Assembly (NCBI GenBank): GCA_012727955.1
Contig: JAAYGB010000005.1
Span: 1 to 41,799, forward strand
Origin: Bacillota bacterium
Lineage (GTDB): Bacteria; Bacillota; Limnochordia; DTU087; JAAYGB01
Direction of reading: 5' to 3'
Length of the DNA: 41,799 nt
Shown here: piece by piece, positions 35,257 to 41,799 of the stretch
How positions within the stretch are numbered: position 1 is the first letter of the stretch
How the letters are laid out: each line of letters opens with the position of its first letter
The notes under the pieces: generated by a model
Database searches by the model: none
What the model was told of the DNA's origin: nothing
What the model saw: only the letters and a program-made list of their open reading frames with translations
Translations under genes and position numbers: made by a program

Positions 35257-35889
35257 GTGAGCGTACTGGAGTTCATCTCCTTAGGAATCGCTCTGGGCAC
35301 CGATTCCTTTTCGGTCTCGGTGGGAATCGGGCTCAACCCTTTGCGATGGACCACTATCGTCAAGTTGGCCTTATTGTTTTCTTTAACTCAGGTTATTCTG
35401 TTTACCGGTGGCGGACAAATCCATGCCATCATGGATTGGCTCTTGGCATGGGCTGCCAACTGGTCCGGTACCGGGCTTAATTCTACACTGACCGCGGATT
35501 TGGTGTCGGTATTGGCTACCGTATTTTCGCTGATTGGAGCAGCGGTGCTAGCGGGAATGGGTATCAATATGCTATGGGGAGCTCTGCGGCGCCGGTCCTC
35601 GACGACAACTCCGGTATACTATTCCGGCTGGCTGGGGTTGCTGGCCTTGGCTTTTAGTGTCAGCATTGATGCCTTGACCGCGGGAATTGGCGTGGGAATG
35701 CTGACCCACATCAACTACTGGATGGGAGCCTTGATTCTCTCCCTGGTCATCGGCGGGATGGCCTTGGTGGGCTTGCTCTTGGGCCGGCAGATCCACCGGT
35801 GGATTGGGTCTGGAGCCGAGATTGTCGGCGGAGTGCTGCTGATCGCCTTGGCAATCCATTTTTTTCTTGCCTGTGGACTCTTGGCTTAG
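35257..35889 (+). CDS. mntP: manganese efflux pump MntP
   Basis: This 210-residue membrane protein of the MntP (former DUF204) family exports Mn2+. It has about six helices in two inverted halves. Key segments are GIALGTDSFSVSVGIGL in the first half and FSVSIDALTAGIGVGM in the second, each with the conserved Asp needed for manganese transport. The ATG-like GTG at 35257 has a GGGGGG tract seven bases upstream; the longer reading from 35242 would start inside it. The order sua5-mntP-ywlE-rpiB matches ywlC-ywlD-ywlE-ywlF of Bacillus. A palindrome just before the start may be a control site. I saw no yybP-ykoY manganese riboswitch. Confidence 0.9.
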   Translation: MSVLEFISLGIALGTDSFSVSVGIGLNPLRWTTIVKLALLFSLTQVILFTGGGQIHAIMDWLLAWAANWSGTGLNSTLTADLVSVLATVFSLIGAAVLAGMGINMLWGALRRRSSTTTPVYYSGWLGLLALAFSVSIDALTAGIGVGMLTHINYWMGALILSLVIGGMALVGLLLGRQIHRWIGSGAEIVGGVLLIALAIHFFLACGLLA

Positions 35890-35979
35890 GTGAAGATGGT
35901 TTGGTGCCCCGGGAAAGTTAGCGCAGGGAAACCCTGAGTCGGTGTGGAAACTAGCTTGTTGGGAAAGGCGGAGGATGTT

Positions 35980-36465
35980 GTGAACATTTTGCTGGCTTGT
36001 ATCGGTAATACCTGCCGCAGTCCTATGGCCGCGGGATTGTTGCGACGTCTGGCTCAAGAGGTAGGTCTTGAGCATATTGACGTAAAATCCGCCGGACTGA
36101 GTGCTTGGTCCGGGCAGCCGGTCTCGCAACACAGTGTAACGGCGATGCAATGGCGAGGCGTCGATATTTCGGACCATACAGCGACATCGCTGACTGAGCC
36201 GTTGATTAGATGGGCGGACCTGATTTTAGTGATGACTTCCGGTCACAAGCGGCAACTGCAGGATACTCCCGGCATAGAGGGCAAGTTGTACACCTTGGGT
36301 GAGTACGCAGCAAAGCTTGCACCAACCTCTGGCAGTTCACAGGAGTACGGTGATGTTCCCGATCCCATCGGCCAGCCCTTGGCTGCCTATGAAGAAACCG
36401 CGGAGCATCTAGAACGTCTGTTGAGGATCATCGTAGAGAGTTTGAAGACTGGGGAGGAACAGTGA
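35980..36465 (+). CDS. ywlE: low-molecular-weight protein phosphatase, YwlE-like (probable protein-arginine phosphatase)
   Basis: This 161-residue cytoplasmic phosphatase has the P-loop CIGNTCRS. With the GTG start at 35980 (GGAGG five bases upstream), Cys7, Thr11 and Arg13 fall at the same positions as in Bacillus YwlE. Thr11 is the residue known to favour phosphoarginine in YwlE. The general acid loop is DVPDPIG. YwlE reverses McsB-type arginine phosphorylation; no mcsB is visible in this window. A longer reading from 35944 is less likely. The stop is directly followed by rpiB. Confidence 0.92.
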   Translation: MNILLACIGNTCRSPMAAGLLRRLAQEVGLEHIDVKSAGLSAWSGQPVSQHSVTAMQWRGVDISDHTATSLTEPLIRWADLILVMTSGHKRQLQDTPGIEGKLYTLGEYAAKLAPTSGSSQEYGDVPDPIGQPLAAYEETAEHLERLLRIIVESLKTGEEQ

Positions 36466-36900
36466 TTGCGAGTAATCATCGGAAATGATCACGCAGGAGT
36501 AGCGGTGGCAGAAGCTTTGGTTGAAGTATTGCGGGAGATGGACTGTGAAGTCAAGCACATCGGTACCTTCTCTACGGAGAGCGTGGACTATCCTGATTAT
36601 GCGGTGCAGGTGGCCAAGGCTGTTGCCTCCGGTGAATACCACCGGGGAATCCTAGTATGTGGTACCGGTATCGGCATGTCCATTGCCGCCAACAAGGTGG
36701 CCGGTGTCAGGGCGGCCCTCTGTGCGGAGCCCTATTCCGCAGCTTTGTCCAGATTACATAACGATGCTAATGTCCTTTGCCTGGGGGCTCGGGTGCTGGG
36801 TCCGGGGCTAGCGGAGGAGATCCTGCGGACGTGGATGACCACCGAGTTTAGTGGTGATCGCCACCAACGCAGAGTGGACAAGATCAACAGTTTGGATTAG
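36466..36900 (+). CDS. rpiB: ribose-5-phosphate isomerase B
   Basis: RpiB interconverts ribose 5-phosphate and ribulose 5-phosphate in the pentose phosphate pathway. The 144-residue length is typical. GNDHAGV at the N terminus binds the substrate, and Cys65 in LVCGTGIGMSIAANK is the catalytic base. NVLCLGARVLG near residue 100 is also conserved. The start is TTG, right after the ywlE stop, with GGAGG eight bases upstream; no ATG is available. Some relatives act on galactose 6-phosphate or allose 6-phosphate, but the context favours the housekeeping enzyme. Confidence 0.96.
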   Translation: MRVIIGNDHAGVAVAEALVEVLREMDCEVKHIGTFSTESVDYPDYAVQVAKAVASGEYHRGILVCGTGIGMSIAANKVAGVRAALCAEPYSAALSRLHNDANVLCLGARVLGPGLAEEILRTWMTTEFSGDRHQRRVDKINSLD

Positions 36901-36926
36901 CAGATTTAGGCACAGGCGCAAGGTGA

Positions 36927-37589
<663 letters not shown>

Positions 37590-37629
37590 AGGCACACCGA
37601 TAGGACAAGCTCTTGAAGTGAAAGATGTG

Positions 37630-38097
37630 ATGCCGGTGGAACAAAGGCAGAATCGACCATCATGGGACCAATATTTTATGGAGATCGCTACCCTAGTAGC
37701 GAAGCGCTCCACTTGTTTGCGACGGCAGGTGGGGGCGGTCCTAGTCAGGGACAAGCATATCCTGGCGACGGGCTATAACGGTGCTCCTGCGGGACTGGCC
37801 CATTGTAGCGAAGTGGGTTGTTTGCGAGATCAGCGCCAGATTCCCTCCGGTGTACAGCATGAAATGTGCCGTGGTATTCATGCCGAGCAAAATGCTATTA
37901 TCCAAGCGGCACTTCATGGAGTCAGTACCCAAGGAGGCACCATCTACTGCACCCACCAGCCCTGCATTCTCTGCGCGAAGATGATTATCAACGCCGGCAT
38001 TCGGCGGGTAGTTTTCGCGGGAGACTACCCTGACGAACTGTCTCGCCAGTTGCTGACGGAAGCTGAGGTGGAGCTGGTACAACTCTCCCAGGACTAG
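37630..38097 (+). CDS. comEB: deoxycytidylate (dCMP) deaminase, ComEB-like
   Basis: This 155-residue zinc enzyme deaminates dCMP to dUMP, feeding thymidylate synthesis. The zinc site is intact: HAEQNAI supplies His and the catalytic Glu, and PCILCAKM supplies the two Cys. The preceding [17 protein letters not shown] and [11 protein letters not shown] are typical of the ComEB group and hold a second metal-binding cluster. The start is uncertain. The ATG at 37630 suits the family N terminus, but its ribosome-binding site is weak; a GTG four codons upstream is an alternative. The gene follows upp by 40 bases. Confidence 0.94.
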   Translation: MPVEQRQNRPSWDQYFMEIATLVAKRSTCLRRQVGAVLVRDKHILATGYNGAPAGLAHCSEVGCLRDQRQIPSGVQHEMCRGIHAEQNAIIQAALHGVSTQGGTIYCTHQPCILCAKMIINAGIRRVVFAGDYPDELSRQLLTEAEVELVQLSQD

Positions 38098-38125
38098 TAG
38101 GTTCTACAAACCTCCCCTTAAGGCT

Positions 38126-38187
38126 TTGACTTGATGGCAAGGGATATATACACTTAAGTTAGAATTATTTCGATAGAGTTAACTTAA
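38126..38187 (+). promoter_or_regulatory. predicted promoter with overlapping inverted repeat before tagO
   Basis: TTGACT (38126-38131) and TACACT (38149-38154) are 17 bases apart. The repeat TTAAGTTA (38154-38161) and TAACTTAA (38180-38187) then starts at the -10 and spans the expected start site, with 18 bases between the arms. The layout suits a repressor that blocks initiation. Confidence 0.5.
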
Positions 38188-38235
38188 ATTTGTGCCTGCT
38201 TGATTTCTGTTGTGCCTGGGAGGGAGTGATCTGCT

Positions 38236-39324
38236 GTGGAGTTTTTCGCCACTATTTCGCAGTTTGAGCCTTCAGTTTGGTGGAGTTTGGCCAAGGGTTT
38301 TTTCGTTGCTTTGCTTGTGGCCTTGGGGATTACCCCCGTTGTTCGTAGATTGGCCCTACGGACTGGCACAGTAGAGCATCCCAATGAACGGCGCATTAAA
38401 AAAGGGATAATTCCCACAGCCGGTGGTGTGGCCATCGTACTGTCCTTTTGGGCTGGAGCTTTGGCTTCCGGCCTGTTAGGGCAAGAGACCTTGGCGCTTC
38501 TGTTGGGAACGATAATAATTCTAATCACTGGAATTATTGACGATCGCCGGGAATTGCGCCCCTTATCGAAGTTAATCGGTCAGGTGGGGGCTGCTGTCAT
38601 TGTGGCCCTGGGGGGCGTTAGGATCGAGTTTGTGACCAACCCCTTCGGTGGGATGTGGTATCTCGGCTGGTTGAGTATCCCGGCAACGGTACTTTGGATT
38701 GTGGCCATCACTAACATGATTAATTTCATCGATGGGTTAGATGGATTGGCAGCAGGGGTTTCGGCCATTGCCTGTGCTCCGCTACTCTTGGTTGCCCTGC
38801 AGATGGGGCATCTTGATGCCGCCGCGATGACAATCGCCTTAGCCGGTGCTGCCCTGGGATTTCTGCGCTATAACTTCAATCCCGCCCAGATCATTATGGG
38901 TGATACTGGGGCACTGTTTCTTGGATTCACTCTAGCCGTGGTCTCAGTCCTTGGGGCGATGAAGGGAGCTGCCACGGTAGCTATGGCTATTCCTGCCCTA
39001 GCCCTGGGGCTGCCGATTTTTGACACCACCTGTGTGGTGATCCGTCGGGTACGGAACGGAAAACCCTTTTATGAAGCTGACAGCAGTCATCTGCATCATT
39101 GCTTGTTGGCGGAAGGGTTCTCTCAGCGACAGGTAGTGGGAGTGCTGTACGGTGTTGCCTGTGGTTTGGGTGCCGCCGCTGTGGTGGTAGCCTTTTCTAG
39201 TAAAGTGATGGCACTCACCATTTTGTTAGGCGTGGTATTCACCGCAGTCAGCGTAGCCCGTCGACTGCCCGGTGTTTCGTCCCAGTCCTCCCCGGGATCC
39301 GGTCACAATGGATTATCTCTGTGA
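38236..39324 (+). CDS. tagO: undecaprenyl-phosphate N-acetylglucosaminyl-1-phosphate transferase (TagO/WecA family)
   Basis: This 362-residue polytopic membrane enzyme transfers GlcNAc-1-phosphate from UDP-GlcNAc to undecaprenyl phosphate. That starts wall teichoic acid, enterobacterial-type antigen or other envelope glycans. About ten or eleven hydrophobic segments are visible. Conserved cytoplasmic loops include HPNERRIKKG with PTAGG, IIDDRRELRPLSKLIGQ with the Asp pair, NMINFIDGLDGLAAG, and IIMGDTGALFLGF, and a His-rich SSHLHHCLL loop. The GTG start has GGGAG upstream. The mnaA epimerase gene follows and supplies UDP-ManNAc, a usual partner. Confidence 0.94.
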   Translation: MEFFATISQFEPSVWWSLAKGFFVALLVALGITPVVRRLALRTGTVEHPNERRIKKGIIPTAGGVAIVLSFWAGALASGLLGQETLALLLGTIIILITGIIDDRRELRPLSKLIGQVGAAVIVALGGVRIEFVTNPFGGMWYLGWLSIPATVLWIVAITNMINFIDGLDGLAAGVSAIACAPLLLVALQMGHLDAAAMTIALAGAALGFLRYNFNPAQIIMGDTGALFLGFTLAVVSVLGAMKGAATVAMAIPALALGLPIFDTTCVVIRRVRNGKPFYEADSSHLHHCLLAEGFSQRQVVGVLYGVACGLGAAAVVVAFSSKVMALTILLGVVFTAVSVARRLPGVSSQSSPGSGHNGLSL

Positions 39325-39434
39325 GAAGTCATGCAGTCTTTGTAACTCAGTATTTGCCTGCCCGATTCGTGGCGGGCACTTGCTTTATTTAGAATATCTA
39401 TGCCATAGGTTTGGGTGGTGGAAGGGGTGTCGGT

Positions 39435-40589
39435 ATGAAGAAAATAATGGCTATTTTTGGGACTCGACCGGAGGCGATTAAAATGGCTCCGGTGATCAAG
39501 GAACTCCAAAGACAAACCCATTGGTTTGAAACGCAAGTTGTGGTGACAGGACAGCATCGTGAGCTCCTCACCCAGGTATTGGACCTGTTTGAAATCACTC
39601 CTGATATCAATCTCCAGATTATGCGTCATAATCAAAGCCTAACGGATATGACCTCCGCGGTGATTCGTGGCTTGGAACCCGTCTTTCGACACATGGATCC
39701 CGATGTAGTGTTGGTCCATGGGGATACGACTACCACCTTTGCTGCCAGTCTGGCGGCTTCCTACCATCAGATTACAGTGGGCCATGTGGAAGCAGGGTTG
39801 CGCTCCAATGCCCGTTTTGATCCCTTTCCTGAAGAAATGAATCGCCGCCTCACCTCTGTCTTAGCCGCTTTTCATTTCGCCCCGACGGTGGCAGCAGCCA
39901 AGAACTTGCTCCGGGAACATGTGCCCGCCGAAGACATCTTTGTCACTGGCAACACTGTGATCGACGCTTTGCAATCCATGGTGGAGCCGGACTATCGCTT
40001 TCAGGATCCCCAACTAGCCGCCTTGGCAGAGATGGCAGCGGAGCGTAGGATTGTGCTTTTGACCACCCACCGCCGGGAGAATTGGGGAAGGCCAATGACC
40101 CGGATCTTTTCGGCTATCATGCAGATCGCGTCGGCTCATCCCGAGGTCTTGGTGGTGTTTCCGGTACATAAAAATCCCTTAATTCGAAAGTTAGCTGAGG
40201 AAATGTTAGGAGGACGGGACAATATCAAGTTAATTGATCCTCCGCCCTACAAGGATTTTGCCAACCTGATGGCCCGATGTTACTTGATTGTTACAGATTC
40301 AGGGGGATTGCAGGAAGAAGGTCCGGCTTTAGGTAAACCAGTATTGGTCCTGCGCAACACCACAGAGCGCCCCGAGGGAGTTGCCGCGGGCACCGCGGAG
40401 CTGGTGGGGACTGAGATTGCGACCGTTGCCGGCAGGATTAATCGGCTGCTCACCGATGCTGATGTCTATCGCCGGATGGTCGAATCAAAGAATCCCTATG
40501 GTGATGGGGGTGCAGCAGAGCGGGTAGTCGCGGGTCTTGCCTACAAACTAGGGTTAACTCAAGCGCGGCCTGGGGACTTTGACTGTTAG
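39435..40589 (+). CDS. mnaA: UDP-N-acetylglucosamine 2-epimerase (non-hydrolysing)
   Basis: This enzyme interconverts UDP-GlcNAc and UDP-ManNAc for envelope polysaccharide. The 384-residue protein has the GT-B-like fold. Clear segments are FGTRPEAIKMAPV, TGQHRELL, HGDTTTTFAAS, HVEAGLRS, TTHRRENWG and TDSGGLQEEGPALGKPVLVLRNTTERPEG. I chose the ATG at 39435 (MKKIMAIFG), with AAGGGG seven bases upstream, rather than the in-frame start eight codons earlier. In many Firmicutes the gene stands between upp or tagO and the atp operon, as here. It probably shares a transcript with tagO, 110 bases upstream. Confidence 0.97.
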   Translation: MKKIMAIFGTRPEAIKMAPVIKELQRQTHWFETQVVVTGQHRELLTQVLDLFEITPDINLQIMRHNQSLTDMTSAVIRGLEPVFRHMDPDVVLVHGDTTTTFAASLAASYHQITVGHVEAGLRSNARFDPFPEEMNRRLTSVLAAFHFAPTVAAAKNLLREHVPAEDIFVTGNTVIDALQSMVEPDYRFQDPQLAALAEMAAERRIVLLTTHRRENWGRPMTRIFSAIMQIASAHPEVLVVFPVHKNPLIRKLAEEMLGGRDNIKLIDPPPYKDFANLMARCYLIVTDSGGLQEEGPALGKPVLVLRNTTERPEGVAAGTAELVGTEIATVAGRINRLLTDADVYRRMVESKNPYGDGGAAERVVAGLAYKLGLTQARPGDFDC

Positions 40590-40704
40590 CTGGGGGTTGA
40601 GCAAGTTTAGTGGGCAGTTTTAGCTCGATGGCTAGCATTTCCAATGTATTTGTGATATATTTCTCTAAGTGAGTGAATGAGAATTCGGGTTTTATGTTAA
40701 TTCA

Positions 40705-40733
40705 TTGAGTGATTTGGGAAATTATACTACAAT
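40705..40733 (+). promoter_or_regulatory. predicted promoter of the atp operon
   Basis: TTGAGT (40705-40710) and TACAAT (40728-40733) are 17 bases apart, in an AT-rich stretch. Transcription would begin about 55 bases before atpF. This suggests that the operon really begins with the b subunit gene. Confidence 0.72.
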
Positions 40734-40793
40734 GAGACTTGTTGCATGGCTACCACTTACACGGATACACGTCATGGCAAAGGAGGTAGGTGA

Positions 40794-41285
40794 ATGGTTC
40801 CGGCGGCAATTGCTTGGGATTCCATCGCTCAAGTTGTTAACTTGATCCTGTTGGTATTCGTGGTTTATAAACTGCTGCGAAAACCTGCTGGTGATTTGGT
40901 ATCCAAACGCCAAGAGGATGTAGCTTCTTCCTTGGAAGCCGCAGAAGCTCGCTTACAGGAGGCGGAGAAGAAGTTAGCCGAGTATCAAGCGAGAATGAAC
41001 AGCGCGGAGGAAGAGGCTAAGGCCATTTTGGAGCGGGCAGAGCAGGCAGGCAAGGATGCTTCCCAGAGGATTCTTGAGGAGGCCGCTCAGGAGGCAGAGC
41101 GGCTCCTGCAGCGGGCAAAGGTTGATGCTGAGATGGAACGGGAGAAGGCTTTGGCAGCAGTGCGGGCTCAGATCCTTCAGACCGCTGCCCAAACAGCGCA
41201 TCAGCTGGTTAGAGATAATCTAACCCGGGAGGACCAGGAACGTCTTAATCGTAAATTCATCAGCGAGGTTGGGAATCAGGTATGA
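40794..41285 (+). CDS. atpF: F1Fo ATP synthase subunit b
   Basis: This 163-residue stalk protein has one N-terminal membrane helix (VVNLILLVFVVYKLL), the usual KPAGDLVSKRQEDV hinge, and then a long charged coiled coil rich in Ala, Glu and Arg. It dimerises and links the Fo sector to F1 as part of the stator. The ATG has AAAGGAGG nine bases upstream. The gene is followed by atpH with an ATGA overlap. The usual preceding genes for subunits a and c (and atpI) are not here: the 204 bases upstream hold only a promoter. Confidence 0.95.
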   Translation: MVPAAIAWDSIAQVVNLILLVFVVYKLLRKPAGDLVSKRQEDVASSLEAAEARLQEAEKKLAEYQARMNSAEEEAKAILERAEQAGKDASQRILEEAAQEAERLLQRAKVDAEMEREKALAAVRAQILQTAAQTAHQLVRDNLTREDQERLNRKFISEVGNQV

Positions 41286-41799
41286 AAAGCCGAAGTTTAG
41301 CAAGGCGCTATGCCAGTGCGTTGATGGAACTCGCCGAGGAGCAGTCTTTAGTAGATGAGGTGAGCAGGGATCTGACTTTAGTAGTTGATACCCTCGCCAC
41401 CAGTGAGGACTTCCAAGGGGCGTTTTATGGTCAGGTGAAGCCTCACGCAAAGCAAGAAATCATCCGGGAGATTTTTGCTTCCAGTGTTACGGACCTAACG
41501 TTGAATTTTTTGCAGTTCTTGATCCAGAAGCGTCGAGAAGATCAGTTGGAGACTATCGCGGAAGTTTTCAAAGATCTGACTTATCAACGAAAGAATCTGG
41601 TGGATGTGCAAGTAACTGCAGCCACGGACTTAACAGAGGATGAAATCAAGACTCTTAAGGTCAAACTGCAGCACATGACCGGAAAAAATGTTGAGTTACA
41701 AGTCAAGGTAGACCCAAGCCTCTTAGCAGGTATTAGGGTACAGGTAGGGGACCTTGTGTTAGATGGCAGTGTGGCCAATCGACTGCAAGCATTAACGAA
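41282..41799 (+). CDS. atpH: F1Fo ATP synthase subunit delta (partial, runs off the window)
   Basis: Delta sits on top of F1 and joins it to the b-subunit stalk. The visible 172 codons begin LARRYASALMELAEEQ, the typical N terminus. They include LNFLQFLIQKRREDQLETI in the middle and LAGIRVQVGDLVLDGSVANRL, the C-terminal signature, so only a few residues are missing at the window edge. The ATG overlaps the atpF stop (ATGA), which keeps the stalk subunits coupled. The alpha, gamma, beta and epsilon genes are expected just beyond the window. Confidence 0.96.
   Translation, partial: MKSRSLARRYASALMELAEEQSLVDEVSRDLTLVVDTLATSEDFQGAFYGQVKPHAKQEIIREIFASSVTDLTLNFLQFLIQKRREDQLETIAEVFKDLTYQRKNLVDVQVTAATDLTEDEIKTLKVKLQHMTGKNVELQVKVDPSLLAGIRVQVGDLVLDGSVANRLQALT

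Overview
The window looks like a chromosomal segment of an anaerobic or microaerophilic member of the Firmicutes (Bacillota) with moderate G+C. The evidence is a CodY-family regulator, strong Shine-Dalgarno sites with many GTG and TTG starts, and a long plus-strand housekeeping block in typical Firmicutes order (yqhQ, prfA, prmC, sua5, mntP, ywlE, rpiB, upp, comEB, tagO, mnaA, atp). A flavodiiron protein and a rubrerythrin-like protein point to life with little oxygen. The lineage cannot be fixed from sequence alone; a deep-branching clostridial or Limnochordia-like group is a guess.

Layout. Positions 1-4923 are on the minus strand: tRNA-Leu(CAG), a small zinc-ribbon protein, a MATE exporter with a CPBP-type membrane protease, guaB with its own promoter, and a GmhB-like phosphatase. 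Positions 5104-8848 carry a compact UvrD-like helicase, the flavodiiron protein FprA and an Ntn-type asparaginase/isoaspartyl peptidase. Positions 9203-15259 form a complete oligopeptide-type ABC importer in the order D-F-A-B-C, with a strong hairpin after the binding-protein gene. Positions 15444-18257 are a tight four-gene unit: MaoC-like dehydratase, ADP-ribosylglycohydrolase, PPC/DUF296 protein and glycerophosphodiester phosphodiesterase. Two RNA methyltransferase genes follow head to head, one AviRa-like and one THUMP-domain. Positions 20349-26417 look like a sugar-metabolism area: two Gfo/Idh/MocA oxidoreductases, a large esterase-type hydrolase gene interrupted by an in-frame TAG, a rubrerythrin-like protein, and a sugar phosphate isomerase/epimerase-like protein.

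Positions 26863-29552 hold codY, DNA polymerase IV on the opposite strand, and two small unknown genes. From 29715 to the end is the housekeeping block: HflX, YqhQ, release factor 1 and its methyltransferase PrmC, Sua5 for t6A tRNA modification, MntP, a YwlE-like phosphatase, RpiB, uracil phosphoribosyltransferase, dCMP deaminase, TagO/WecA and MnaA for envelope polysaccharide, and the first genes of the F1Fo ATP synthase stalk.

Points of most interest: the amber codon inside the otherwise intact hydrolase gene, in a genome that encodes RF1 and uses TAG as an ordinary stop; an atp operon that starts at the b subunit, without the a and c genes before it; an avilamycin-resistance-type rRNA methyltransferase homologue paired with a second RNA methyltransferase; and several perfect palindromes at gene starts that look like operators. 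I saw no CRISPR array, insertion sequence, prophage or rRNA gene, and no clearly new multi-gene system.
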